Shown: piece by piece, positions 34,481 through 45,000 of the stretch
Position numbering within the stretch: the first letter of the stretch is position 1
Layout of the letters: each line of letters begins with the position of its first letter
Assembly: GCA_944320015.1 (NCBI GenBank)
Contig: CALUFO010000021.1
Location: 1 to 47,250 of the forward strand
Length of the DNA: 47,250 bases
Direction of reading: 5' to 3'
Source of the DNA: an uncultured Barnesiella sp.
Lineage (GTDB): Bacteria; Bacteroidota; Bacteroidia; Bacteroidales; Barnesiellaceae
The notes under the pieces: generated by a model
Databases searched by the model: none
Told to the model about the DNA's origin: nothing
Seen by the model: only the letters and a program-made list of their open reading frames with translations
Position numbers and translations under genes: made by a program

Positions 34481-36334
34481 TTAGTCCCAACCGTCATTTT
34501 GAATGATACCGGGGCTTTGGTCGGTGGGTATGGGGCAGTAATAGTCTCTTTCTTGAAACCATTTGGTCCGGGTTATCAAATAGTCGGGTGCGGGAACTCG
34601 TTCTATGGTGTAATAGATTGCCGCCGGAGACTGGGTTTCGTCGATATTGAGAATCGGATACAAGGCGTCGAATTGTTTGTTGTGCATCTCGGTACCGATG
34701 CGCCAGCGTTTCATATCCCAGTACCGGAATCCTTCGTAAAGGAGGTCTATTCGGCGCTCGTGCCGTACGATGTTGATCGACATGTTTTTCGAAGGAAGCC
34801 CTCCGTGAATGCTTCGCAGTTGGTCAAAAGCGGTTTGAGCGTCGGATAAGAATCGACTTTCTCCGTAGGACGTGGCCAGTTCTATGGCCGCCTCGGCGTA
34901 GTTGAGAATGACTTCGCCATAGCGGATAATAACGGCGTCTTGCTCATTTTCGGCAGAGAGATAGTCTTCGAGTTGTTTTACCGCATATAGTGTTTTTTTC
35001 AGGTAGAAGCCATAATTGGTGAATCCGCCACCCGAGGTGTTGGGGAATATCCCGTCGTAACCGCTCATCATATATGATTCGTGTCCGGGCACTTTGGCGG
35101 CGTTTGTCCAGTCTTCTTGGTTGGCATAGGAGTAGACTTGGGTTCCCGACGCGGTTTTTACACGGGTCTCCCGGTAGATGGAGTATCGCTCGCCCATAAA
35201 TTCGCCACCCGGATAAATGACGGTGGCGTCGAGCCGTTTGTCACGGCCGGTAAAGAAATCGGCCGGGTCGGAGTATTGAGCCGAGTAATCGAGCGGTTGA
35301 ATCGTGCCGTCGAGTTTTTCGAATTGTTCCACAATATCGAGCGTGGGAGACATGAAGGCCGTGTATCCGGCTTTCTTTACCCGATAGGGCATATTCCAGT
35401 AATCATGGAATACTTGTCTACCGGTTTTGGCGACATTGGAAAATCGGAAAATAATTTCGTTGTTGTTCTCGTCTGTCCCATTGAACAGATTGCCAAATTC
35501 GGAGGAGAGAGTATATTTGTTGCTTTTTACGATTTGTCCGGCCGCATCGGCAGCTTCGAGCAGATAGTCTCGAGCCGCGTCGGAGCGGATTCCCTGCAAC
35601 CCGTTGTTTATAACCTTGCCATACTTTGCGATTGTCCCGGCATATAGCATCGCTCTGGATTTCAGCGCCAGTGCGGTGTAGCGGTTGGCCCGGTCACGGT
35701 CTTCGGTAGCCACCTTTTGAGTCTCGGGCAGTCGTACGATAGCCGAGTCGAGACAGTCTCTTACATAATTCCACGAGGCTTCTTCGGTCGCCCGGTCGTT
35801 GATGGAGTTGATATTGTCGAGTGAGCCCGAGTATAAAGGAACCCCTCCGTACCGTTTCACCATTTCGAAATACATATAGGCTCGAATAAAATAGGCTTCA
35901 CCGACGAGGCTTTGCACATCGGCATTGTCGGAGTCTTTGTTTTCCAAAATGAATTTGTTGACTTTGTTGATTTCCTGATAGGGCCATACAGGGGTTAGGA
36001 TTTCGCCTTTGCTTTGTGAGAAAATCGAGGCGAACACCCGTCCCGGCGATATGTTGATAGACATGACACCTGCGTCCCACGGGGTATTGTTCGCGGCATC
36101 GTCGGTAAACGATGACAGGTGATGTTGCCTGAAAGAGAGAGCACCATCGCCTATCGCTTGGATACAGTTGCGCAGGTCGTCGTAACTCGACAGGAATTGA
36201 GTTTCCAATAGCTCGGGGTATTGGGCGATGTCCTCATCGGTGAGTATGGTCTTGGAGTCGACCGTGAGCCAGTCGTTGCACGAGGTTATGGCGAGGGCCA
36301 ATATGGATAAAGTAGCTAAATATTTCTTTTTCAT
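34481..36334 (-). CDS. SusD/RagB-family outer-membrane lipoprotein
   Basis: About 617 residues from ATG 36334. The upstream ATG 36340 overlaps the SusC stop (TGATG), so coupled initiation there is possible. Lipobox ITSC. TPR-rich SusD fold: NKVNKFILENKDS, AYFIRAYMYFEMVKRYGGVPL, DSAIVRLPE and RNVIINYAEA-like C-terminal segments (EVILNYAEAAIELA, HERRIDLLYEGFRYWDMKRW). It captures glycans on the cell surface and covers the SusC pore. The order SusC-SusD is conserved. Confidence 0.95.
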   Translation of the reverse strand: MKKKYLATLSILALAITSCNDWLTVDSKTILTDEDIAQYPELLETQFLSSYDDLRNCIQAIGDGALSFRQHHLSSFTDDAANNTPWDAGVMSINISPGRVFASIFSQSKGEILTPVWPYQEINKVNKFILENKDSDNADVQSLVGEAYFIRAYMYFEMVKRYGGVPLYSGSLDNINSINDRATEEASWNYVRDCLDSAIVRLPETQKVATEDRDRANRYTALALKSRAMLYAGTIAKYGKVINNGLQGIRSDAARDYLLEAADAAGQIVKSNKYTLSSEFGNLFNGTDENNNEIIFRFSNVAKTGRQVFHDYWNMPYRVKKAGYTAFMSPTLDIVEQFEKLDGTIQPLDYSAQYSDPADFFTGRDKRLDATVIYPGGEFMGERYSIYRETRVKTASGTQVYSYANQEDWTNAAKVPGHESYMMSGYDGIFPNTSGGGFTNYGFYLKKTLYAVKQLEDYLSAENEQDAVIIRYGEVILNYAEAAIELATSYGESRFLSDAQTAFDQLRSIHGGLPSKNMSINIVRHERRIDLLYEGFRYWDMKRWRIGTEMHNKQFDALYPILNIDETQSPAAIYYTIERVPAPDYLITRTKWFQERDYYCPIPTDQSPGIIQNDGWD

Positions 36335-36339
36335 GATCA

Positions 36340-39300
36340 TCAAAATTTAAGATTTAAGCCGGCGTTAAACGACATGAGCTGGGGATATGAGGCGAACGAC
36401 AATGAACTTTCTCGCTGCTCGGGATCGAAATATTTCTGAGCCGAGAATGTGAGGCAATTGTAAGCGCTTACATATACTCGTAAAGATTTCATTTTTATTT
36501 TGTGACAGATTTTCTCGGGGAGGGTATATCCCAATTCTATATTTTTCAGTCTTAAATAGTTTCCGTTCCACATCCAGAACGTGGAGGCCTGGGTGTTGAT
36601 CGTGGTGGTAAACATGTCGCGTATGGCCGGGAAATGGCCGGATATCCATGCGGAATTGGGGTCGGTATAGTCGGCTTTGTGCCAACTGTCTTTGAAATAG
36701 TCCCATGTGTTGTTGAAGGTTTTTCCCTCTTGAAAAGCGGCCATGTCGAAGGGACTGATTTGAAAGTTGGCTAAACCTCCTCCTTGCCAGAACATGGTGA
36801 AATCGATTCCTTTCCATGCGGCACCGATGGTGAACCCATACATGAGTTCGGGGTATGCGGTGCGCCCGATGGGTCGCTGGTCATATTCGTCGATATATCC
36901 GTCGCCGTTCCAGTCCTCGTATTTCAAATCGCCCGGCAGCAACACGCTGTTGTTATTCGAGTTGTCGTGCATGGGGGCGTTGGCGATTTCGTCGAACGAC
37001 TCATATTGCCCTATTTGGTTGAGCCCCCAACGAATGTTGCTCCAATGGTATTCGTTGTTCCATTTCCATTCGTCGTAGCCGCTGGTGTATTGGCCGTGTT
37101 CCAGATGCCCGTATTGCGTGCGAGACCACGATAGGTTGAAGTCGATATAGTACGAGAAATCGCCTATTTTATAACTATGGTTCACGGCGATTTCAAATCC
37201 GCGGGTATTGTCTTCGTTCAAGTTGTAGTAAGTGGCCAGCGCTCCGGCGTTGTCGTTGGCTTTTTGCGCTGGCAGTCCCCGGCGTTGACGGTAGAAGATA
37301 TCGGCGCTTCCGCCCAGCAGGCCGTTCCATAATTTGAAATCGACACCCCCGTTGATCATCGACGACGTGGCCCATGTGAAATCGGGATTGGCATTTACGG
37401 TTTCGGCCAGACCGTATAATGTGCGATCGCCGAATGTCATGGTCGCTCCGGGATATTTGTATCCGCTTTGGAAATAGTACATTTCGTTGTTATCGTAATA
37501 GCTTTTGGCCGAGGACAGGTCACCTAATTCTCCCCACGAGGCTCTTATCTTAAACTCGTTCAAGATGGGTTTGGCAGCGGCCATGAATTGTTCGTTGGTG
37601 AGCAGCCAGCCTACCGATACGGAGGGAAAGAATCCCCATTTTTTGGCAAAGTATTGCGCTCCGTCGTAACGGAAATTGAAATCGACAAAGTAGCGTGAGG
37701 CGTAGTCATAGGAGAAACGTCCGATTAAAGAGGCCGAACGGTATTCTCGTAACGACTCGCTGTTGTCGAGCAGTTTCCCGCTAAGGCCACCGGCCAACAT
37801 ATCGAGAACGGTTGAAGGGAAGTCGTTTCGGGAAGTTTGAAACCACCGATTTTTGGCTTCGTTTATTTCGAATACGAGCCCCGAGTTGATGTTGTGGTTG
37901 CCAAAACTGTTTTTGTAGTTCAAGAATCCTTGCCCTACGACATTCCAGTTGTTGCCGTCGTACAAGAGAAGGGCTGCCTTGTTGGTATTGCTGCCCGACA
38001 CGCTTTCGTAGTATTCGTTATCGCCTTCGCGGTAGCCCATATATACGATGTTTTTTGTCCAAGTCTTTCTCCAAGCATCGTTTACGGTGTATCCGATGTT
38101 GGCTTTTAGGGATAGTCCTTCGACAAAGGGTATTTTGTACTCCAAAGAAAAGTCTACATTGAGGTCTTTGTTCCGGATATGACGGTATCCGGCGGCATCG
38201 GTATCGGCCAGTGCCATGGGGTTGGTTGTTCCTTCACCTCCAAAGGCGTAGTAATCGGGATATTCGCTCCAGCGTACTGGGAAGTTGGGCGCTGCGATTT
38301 TGAGGTTGCCGGCGATGGTGCTCGATTCGGTGCTGCTGTAATTGATGTTGTTGATGATGGCGCCTACACCGACCGACATTTTCAAGTTGTCGAGAATATC
38401 GACATCGAGGTTGCTTCGGAAATTGATTCGGTTTTTGCTGGTCGAATTGGTCGACCAGATACCGTCTTGGTATAAATATCCACCCGAGACGAAATAGTTG
38501 ATTCGGTCGGTTCCTCCCGAGATGCTTATGTTGGATTGGGAGATAGGGGCGTTTTTGATGGTCTCGTTATACCAATTCGTGTCATATTTGTATGGGGTGG
38601 TTGCCATTTCTTCGGGCGAGATCGTGGCGTTGGGATTTGAGATGAGTTTTTCATTGGCGTAGTATTGGTTGACGAGGGTTTGCCAAGTTGCCGAAGACGC
38701 CGCTTCGGGATAGTTGTGAGGCATTTGTACTCCATATCGGGTGCTGACGTCGAGCGTAGCTTTTTTATTTTTGTTTCCTCGCCGGGTGGTGACGAGTATG
38801 ACCCCGTTGGCGCCTTGCATGCCATAGACCGCTGCGGCAGAAGCGTCTTTCAAAACCGAAATGCTTTCTATTTCAGAAGGATCCAATTCGCTGTATGATC
38901 TCCCGGGGATTCCGTCGACGACAACGAGGGCATTTCCAAATCCGCGTATTTGCAGGTTGGCGCCATCGGCACCGGGTTCTCCGGTCTCTTGACGGGAGAA
39001 TACTCCTGAAACTCTACCCGATAGGGCATTTTCAAGATTGGGTACAGTCGATTTTACCAAATCTTGGGTTTGTACGGTCGAGACGGCACTTATCAGTTTT
39101 TCCCGGGTACGAGTGGAATAACCCACTACGACGACCTCTTCTACGGTGCGCATATCTTCTCTCAACGTGACATGAGCGAGTTCTTCTGTGTCTTTGGCTG
39201 GAATTTCCAGTGTTTCGTAGCCAATATAGGAGAATACAACCGTCTGTTCGGGGCTGTCCGATTTCAGTTGATATACCCCGTTGATGTCCGAAATCACGCC

Positions 39301-39750
39301 TACCGACTCACCTTTTATCCTGATGTTTACTCCGGGGAGCGGTTCCCGGTTCTGATCATAGACGATTCCTTTCAATATCGTGGGATTTTTCTTTTGTGCC
39401 GGAGCTGTATCGTTTTTCTCGGTGATGGTTATTTGCCGGCCTACGACAGTATAGGTGAGGGTTGTAGCAGACAATGCTTGGTCCAAAATGGATTGAACGG
39501 TTTTGTCTTTGGCTACGATGTCGACTTTCAGTTGCGGGTCGATGATTTCTTCGTAGTAGAAAAAGATGTAGTGGCTTTTTTCTTCAATTTGTTTGAATAG
39601 TTCCGGCAAGGTTGCCTCTTTGAGATTTAAGGAAATTTTGGGTGATTGACTCTGGGAATAAGCTGCCAGAGGAATTAAAAAAAGACAGAATAAAATACTT
39701 TTATGAATAATTATATCATAAATAGTCTTTCGTGTTATTAGATTTTTCAT
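36340..39750 (-). CDS. SusC/RagA TonB-dependent transporter with N-terminal STN domain
   Basis: 1136 residues. Signal peptide (about 1-33). An STN signalling domain follows (about 38-112: LKEATLPELFKQIEEKS, VDIVAKDKTVQSILDQAL). A CarboxypepD_reg domain (about 125-200: LKGIVYDQNREPLPGVNI) comes next, then a TonB box/plug with VEEVVVVGY and GFGNALVVVDGIPG, and a 22-strand barrel ending in Phe (SFNAGLNLKF). The STN domain is the part that contacts the FecR anti-sigma protein encoded upstream, so substrate import should switch on the ECF sigma factor. It imports oligosaccharides across the outer membrane. Confidence 0.95.
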   Translation of the reverse strand: MKNLITRKTIYDIIIHKSILFCLFLIPLAAYSQSQSPKISLNLKEATLPELFKQIEEKSHYIFFYYEEIIDPQLKVDIVAKDKTVQSILDQALSATTLTYTVVGRQITITEKNDTAPAQKKNPTILKGIVYDQNREPLPGVNIRIKGESVGVISDINGVYQLKSDSPEQTVVFSYIGYETLEIPAKDTEELAHVTLREDMRTVEEVVVVGYSTRTREKLISAVSTVQTQDLVKSTVPNLENALSGRVSGVFSRQETGEPGADGANLQIRGFGNALVVVDGIPGRSYSELDPSEIESISVLKDASAAAVYGMQGANGVILVTTRRGNKNKKATLDVSTRYGVQMPHNYPEAASSATWQTLVNQYYANEKLISNPNATISPEEMATTPYKYDTNWYNETIKNAPISQSNISISGGTDRINYFVSGGYLYQDGIWSTNSTSKNRINFRSNLDVDILDNLKMSVGVGAIINNINYSSTESSTIAGNLKIAAPNFPVRWSEYPDYYAFGGEGTTNPMALADTDAAGYRHIRNKDLNVDFSLEYKIPFVEGLSLKANIGYTVNDAWRKTWTKNIVYMGYREGDNEYYESVSGSNTNKAALLLYDGNNWNVVGQGFLNYKNSFGNHNINSGLVFEINEAKNRWFQTSRNDFPSTVLDMLAGGLSGKLLDNSESLREYRSASLIGRFSYDYASRYFVDFNFRYDGAQYFAKKWGFFPSVSVGWLLTNEQFMAAAKPILNEFKIRASWGELGDLSSAKSYYDNNEMYYFQSGYKYPGATMTFGDRTLYGLAETVNANPDFTWATSSMINGGVDFKLWNGLLGGSADIFYRQRRGLPAQKANDNAGALATYYNLNEDNTRGFEIAVNHSYKIGDFSYYIDFNLSWSRTQYGHLEHGQYTSGYDEWKWNNEYHWSNIRWGLNQIGQYESFDEIANAPMHDNSNNNSVLLPGDLKYEDWNGDGYIDEYDQRPIGRTAYPELMYGFTIGAAWKGIDFTMFWQGGGLANFQISPFDMAAFQEGKTFNNTWDYFKDSWHKADYTDPNSAWISGHFPAIRDMFTTTINTQASTFWMWNGNYLRLKNIELGYTLPEKICHKIKMKSLRVYVSAYNCLTFSAQKYFDPEQRESSLSFASYPQLMSFNAGLNLKF

Positions 39751-39804
39751 ATTTTTGCGAAATAAGATGAATTTCTTAAAGTGCTTTCTTTGGGAAATTT
39801 AGTG

Positions 39805-39834
39805 GCGGATAACAGGTAGGGAATTGTTATCCGC
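39805..39834 (-). other. Hairpin between fecR and susC
   Basis: Perfect 10-bp stem GCGGATAACA (39805-39814) / TGTTATCCGC (39825-39834), loop of 10 bases. It lies in the 107-base gap upstream of susC, close to where the sigma-dependent promoter is expected. No T run follows on the minus strand. Confidence 0.65.
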
Positions 39835-39857
39835 TTTTATGTTGGGAATGTGCTATA

Positions 39858-41063
39858 TCATGGGGCCTCCTTTTTTATTCGTTCGACAATGAATCGGTTG
39901 TTTTCTTCCCGTATGGTTACCGGTGCGGTGGTTTGTATGGTGTTCAATACGAGTCGTATGTCTTGTGTCAGGTTCAACTTTCCGTTGCATTTCAGCATCA
40001 TGTCTTCTTGCTTGTCATATAGGATGGAGGCGTTGTAGTATCGAGAGAGACGTTTGAAGATGCTGTTCAGATATTCGCTGTCGACCTTCATCAGCCCATT
40101 GCGCCAGCAGATGTAATCGAGCGCATTTACGTTTTCCACGCCATAATTCCCGTTGTCGTTCAGTTTGTACCGTTGATTGGGGGATAAGGTTATTTCGTCG
40201 TGACGGTCATTTTTAATGGCCACTTTGCCCGATACGAGGGCTACGCTATACTCTGAGTCTTCGTTATAAGCCGAGATATTGAACGAAGTCCCCAGTACGG
40301 CGACGTCCATTCGGGTTGTCTTTACGATAAATTCCCGGTCTTTTTCGTGGGCGACTTCGAGGTATGCCTCACCGTTGATGAAGATTTCGCGTTTTTCCTT
40401 GCCGAATTCCGAGGGGTATATGATTGTGGTTCCCGAGTTGACCCATACATGAGTGCCGTCGCAGAGCGTCAGATTCATGCGTTTCCCGTATGGCACAATT
40501 AATTTGTTCAGGGTTTGAGTGGATTTCAAATCTTGTTCTTTGACCACCTCTTCTTCTTGGGTGATGATGACGTTGCCGTTTTGATATAAGACTTCTTCTT
40601 GCTCTGAGAGGCTCAATACTTCTTGATGATTTAAGTATAGTTGTATTTGTGGATTGGTGAGGAGTTCGCTCGATTCGGGGTCTAACATGGACAAGTAGTC
40701 TGGTTCGGTCTGTTCTTGCCGATGAAAGAATAGACCGACCATTAGGAGTATGGTGATCGATGCGGCTATGGCGCTCCAGCGGAAGGTCCGTTTTATCGTG
40801 ACGCGGGCTTTTTGTTTCCGGGTGATGGCCCGGTCGAGAGCTTCCCATTCGCTGTCTATGGTTTGAGCGTCGGGGAGAGGTTGTTTTATCTGTATTTTTT
40901 TGAGGATAGAACCGGCTTCCTCGATGTATGGGACGAGGTGAGGCTTTTGTGCCATCAAGTTTTTGAAAAACAGAGCGGCTTCCGGATCGTTCCTATATAT
41001 CCAATCCATAAAGAAAATATCGGTCAGGAAGTCCTGCGTGTGGTATTGGTCGTAGTCTTTCAT
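39858..41063 (-). CDS. FecR-family anti-sigma factor
   Basis: 401 residues. Cytoplasmic N-terminal part (about 1-90), one transmembrane helix (about 94-113, WSAIAASITILLMVGLFF), a periplasmic FecR domain (VPYGKRMNLTLCDGTHVWVN, VALVSGKVAIKN) and a C-terminal DUF4974 (LNSIFKRLSRYYNASILYD). It senses the STN domain of SusC and releases the sigma factor encoded 116 bases upstream. It is part of the PUL's own regulatory pair. Confidence 0.95.
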   Translation of the reverse strand: MKDYDQYHTQDFLTDIFFMDWIYRNDPEAALFFKNLMAQKPHLVPYIEEAGSILKKIQIKQPLPDAQTIDSEWEALDRAITRKQKARVTIKRTFRWSAIAASITILLMVGLFFHRQEQTEPDYLSMLDPESSELLTNPQIQLYLNHQEVLSLSEQEEVLYQNGNVIITQEEEVVKEQDLKSTQTLNKLIVPYGKRMNLTLCDGTHVWVNSGTTIIYPSEFGKEKREIFINGEAYLEVAHEKDREFIVKTTRMDVAVLGTSFNISAYNEDSEYSVALVSGKVAIKNDRHDEITLSPNQRYKLNDNGNYGVENVNALDYICWRNGLMKVDSEYLNSIFKRLSRYYNASILYDKQEDMMLKCNGKLNLTQDIRLVLNTIQTTAPVTIREENNRFIVERIKKEAP

Positions 41064-41178
41064 CGCATTTACAGTGTTTAATGTAAATACGAATGAAGGT
41101 GCATGGATATACTCGTTTTTTTGAAGAAAAAACGATCTTTTTTTTTAATGTGTTGATTCTTATGTGGATATAAGAGCC

Positions 41179-41769
41179 CTATGAGAGGGGATAAATGTGG
41201 AGGAAGGCGAAGAAATAGAGGTATTCGTCGGGGTTCAACGATTTGAGTTTGTCGACAGATTTATGGATAATATTACGAACCGACTGTACTTTCATATCCA
41301 TGAGTCGGGCGATTGTTTCGTAGTCCATCTCTTCGATATAGCGCAGGTACATAATTTCTTTTTGTCGATTGGTAAGCGTGCTTAACATCTCGGATACTCG
41401 TTTCTTGATGGAGGAGTATTCCTCATCTTCCATGATTTTATCTTCGATGGTGAAGTTGATTGTAAATGTGTATTCGCATTCCGAGATGTCGATGCTCTCT
41501 TTTTTCCCCCGCAGAATATCCAGCAGCTTGTTTTTTACCGCCCTCAATAAATAGAATTTCAAGGAATTGCCCACTATTTCTATTTTGTTATTGAAGTATA
41601 GATTCATGAATACCTCTTGAATGGCATCTTTTACATAGTCGGTATCGATGCTTAGGCTGCTTCCATAGGCGTACATAGCAGGGAAATAGCGTTTGTAAAG
41701 GATAGAAAACGCATTCCGGTCTCCGGCTTTAAAACGGGTCCATAATTCGCTGTCGGTGGGTATATTCAT
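41179..41769 (-). CDS. PUL ECF sigma factor (FecI-type, Bacteroidales family)
   Basis: 196 residues. Region 2 (FSILYKRYFPAMYAYGSSL, VKDAIQEVFMNLYFN) and region 4 (LTNRQKEIMYLRYIEEMDYE, MKVQSVRNIIHKSVDKL). Paired with FecR and an STN-type SusC, it should direct transcription of the PUL when the glycan is imported. No convincing TTG...TAnnTTTG promoter was found upstream; the leader holds only weak matches. Confidence 0.95.
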   Translation of the reverse strand: MNIPTDSELWTRFKAGDRNAFSILYKRYFPAMYAYGSSLSIDTDYVKDAIQEVFMNLYFNNKIEIVGNSLKFYLLRAVKNKLLDILRGKKESIDISECEYTFTINFTIEDKIMEDEEYSSIKKRVSEMLSTLTNRQKEIMYLRYIEEMDYETIARLMDMKVQSVRNIIHKSVDKLKSLNPDEYLYFFAFLHIYPLS

Positions 41770-41920
41770 GGTCGTTTCGTTCCTGAAATTTATCGTAATG
41801 GAGGAGCCATTTTATGAATAGAGCGTGTAAATGTAATAAAAAATTGTGATTATGGTTCCATTTTTTTATTGGGGTGGGATTTCCTTTTTCACGATATTCG
41901 TCATTTTGGTACAGGAATAC

Positions 41921-41967
41921 CCCCAAAAAAAAGAGGAGCACCGACGGGCGATGTTCCTCTTTTTGGG
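41921..41967 (-). terminator. Terminator of the amidase operon
   Basis: On the minus strand an AGAGGAAC...GCTCCTCT stem (arms within 41951-41967 and 41925-41940) is followed by a run of eight T and GGGGG. A shorter hairpin (CGGGA/TCCCG, about 41977-41990) lies just before it. The unit ends 40-90 bases past the amidase stop at 42010. Confidence 0.8.
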
Positions 41968-42009
41968 AGTGTGGAACGGGAGGCTTCCCGCTCATGTTAC
42001 ATGCATGTT

Positions 42010-45000
42010 TTATCGTTTGATTACTTTCACGGCTTTGCCCTTGTTTACTTTCACGAAGTAGATGCCGCTGGCGAGGTCGGCGAGGTCGACCGAGGCGGTG
42101 TTGGCACCGATGTGTGCCAAGTGCATTACTCGGGCGCCTGCGATGTCGTAGATTTCGACTGTTTCAATTTCGGCGGCGGCTGTGATGTGGATAAGCCCTG
42201 TCGTGGGGTTGGGCGCGATGCGGGTGATTACCTCGGCGTTCTCGATTCCTACATAGGTGTCGTTGAGGACGAGCGATTTCTTGGCCGGGGTTACGCAGCT
42301 GTTGTCGGAGGTGGGCATGGCCCATACCGACAGGCGCTCGCCGGAGTTGGAAACGGCGTAGAGGTTACCGGCATAGTCGAATTCGAAGTCGTTGACGTAG
42401 GTTCCCATTTCGGGCATCGTAATCTTGAATTCTTCGGTCACGGTGGGGATTCCTTCTTTCATCTTGTAGGAGTACACTGCGACTCCGCCGTTTACGCTCA
42501 GGGCGATGAGCGATTCTTTTTCATTCACGGCCAAGGCTCCGTTTTGCGACGATTCGCTGATGATGTTGGGCTCGGCGGAGTTGAATACGGCGTCGCCGTG
42601 CTGGTCGCTGTAATAGTACATACAGGGGTTGCCTGTGGAGTTAGCTCCGGCTCCGCGGTAGCTGGCTGCCCAGTATCCGGTGGAGACGGGGACTATGCTG
42701 CTGCCGTCGTTGCCCACATAGCTGCTCGGGGCTTTCGATTCGTTGGGGGCGGTGGTCCAAGTATCGGCTTCGCCGATGTTGTAGACGTTGACAAATTTTT
42801 TCCACGACGCACCCGATGCGGTTTTGTCTACGGCGTAGAGTTGTGTCGAGGCTCCTTCGCCACGGACTCCCACGGCGGTTATCTGACCGCACACATAGGT
42901 GCCGTCGATGGTGAGGCTACCGGCGTTGTTGGTGGCTCCGGGGAATATCGAGGTGATGTCGAATGTCTGGGGATCCATGAGGTAGATGCCTGCGTTCTCG
43001 GCACTGGCGTCGCACAGGAATACTCGTCCGTCGGCGGCTACGGCTGCCTTGCGGGGACCCATGCCGGTGGTTCCGGTCCACGAGATGGTGCCTTTATAGG
43101 CGGTGGATCCTTGCTCGGTGATGTCGCTGATGTCGGCGCCGAGCACATACACACCTATGGTCGAGGTTTGCGCTTGCGCGGGGTTACCGGCGGTTACGGT
43201 GCCTTCGGCGGTATTGGTTACATAGATGCGTCCGAAGTAGTCGCTTTCGGGCGATTTGTCAATGGCTACGCCGAAGGGGGCATAGTATTGATACAGGGCG
43301 CTGTCGTCGGAGAGTTTGGTGAATCGGGTCACATTGTCGGCCGTGGCCTTGATGCTCCAATTGAGTTGTTTCTTCGGCAGGTCGGCGCGCAGGATAGTCG
43401 TTTGGTTCTCGCCTTTTTCGAGGGCGCCCAACGCGATGGTCTCGACTACGTCGCCTGTCTCGGGATCGGTGAGGAGCAGGTCGACGGCCGTGGCGTTTTC
43501 ATTGAGTTTGAAGTTGATTGTATAGCCGCTTTCGTCCTCGGTGTAGGAGAGGTCATAGGCAAAGATGCGCGCCGGCGAGGCGGCTTGTTCCACGCCCTTG
43601 GTGGTGTAGCGCACGATGTCGTCGCCTACCATCAGGTAGAGGTCTATGTCGGCATTGTCGACTACTCCTGTGCTCGACATGGGCAACAGTTCGGTCGAGG
43701 TGACGAGGGCTTCGGTGTCGCCTATGTTATGGGCTTGGTCGATACCGTCGGTGATGTCGTACAGGCGTACTTTATAGGTGTAGGTGCCTTCGTTTTGCTC
43801 GCAGACGGGTGCGCTCATGTAAATCTTGTCGGCATAGCGGAAGTAGTTGGCACCGCTCGATTCGACGGGAATCTCGTCGGACAATTCGGCCACGATAGCT
43901 CCCGTTGTGCTCATCCAGTCTAAGATGAACTCTTGGGGGGCGGTGTTGTTACCGTCGACGATGAAGCGGTCTTTTGCCAGAGGCGAAAGGGTGATTCGCG
44001 CCGATTCGCCAATCTCGGGAGCCGAGAAAGGAGCGTCGTTGTATTGGTGTCCTATCAACTCGCCGTTCTTGAAGCTCCAGCATACATAGCGCATGTCGTA
44101 GTCGGTGACCCAATCGTTGCCGGGGTGCGAGTCTAAGTAGAGTTGGAACTCGTTGCTCGACCCGCTCACGGCGATGGTGTTGGCCATGAAGTTGGACTTG
44201 TTGTTGCCTGCCGCGGCCAAGCTGTTGCTGGTGTTGGTGGGCAGGGTGGCCACTATGACAGGCGTCGCGTCTTCGAGGGCGGTGCCGTCGGTGGCTTGCC
44301 ACTTGTAGACATAGAAGTCGCCGGTTTGGTAGGCGTTGTTTTCTTTGCCGATAACTGTCGAGTTGGTACCGATGAGGACTCCGTCGGTGGTGAATCCGAT
44401 GTCGGAGAGGACATAGGGCATGGTTTTGCCGTTATACCCTTCGGTCTGGATGCCCTCGGTGCTCATTTCTTTGATAAGCTCGCCCGTGGTGGGGTTCAAT
44501 ACCAGCAGTTTGGGCGCTTTGTCGGCGTCGACAGCCAGCACATAGTATTTGTTGTCGCGCAAGATGGCCCGGCGCACGGTGAGTCCGCTGAGGGCGGCCA
44601 TGTCGGAGATCTGGAGATCCTTGGTGAAGTTGTAGTAGCCGGCGGCGGCAATATCGCCGTCCTGTACGGGGTGCGGATAGTCGAGTACCTCGTCAATCTC
44701 TTCTTCGTCGGAGGGCTCGTCGTGCTCGAGGTCGGTCATTCTTTGATTGACAAAGGCGGTCTCGTTGGCTACCACTTCTACCGGGATAGTTTCTTTCCAG
44801 AATCCTTCGATGTCGAATAACAGATTGTAGTTTCCGGGTTCGAGCTCGTAGAATACAAACAGGCCGTTGTATTCGTTGTCGGTGGTGTAGCGGCTTATTT
44901 CTTCACCGTCCTCGTTTTGAAGAATCACGACTACGTTGTTGAGCGGCGCGTAGGCGTCGACCGAATTTACTTTGTATTTGTAGAGGTTGTGCTCGAGGGT

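Noticed and set aside
41869-43923. Plus-strand frame of about 684 codons opposite the amidase C-terminus
   Set aside because: Antisense to a gene with signal peptide, amidase domain and T9SS tail; Gly/Val-rich low-information sequence.
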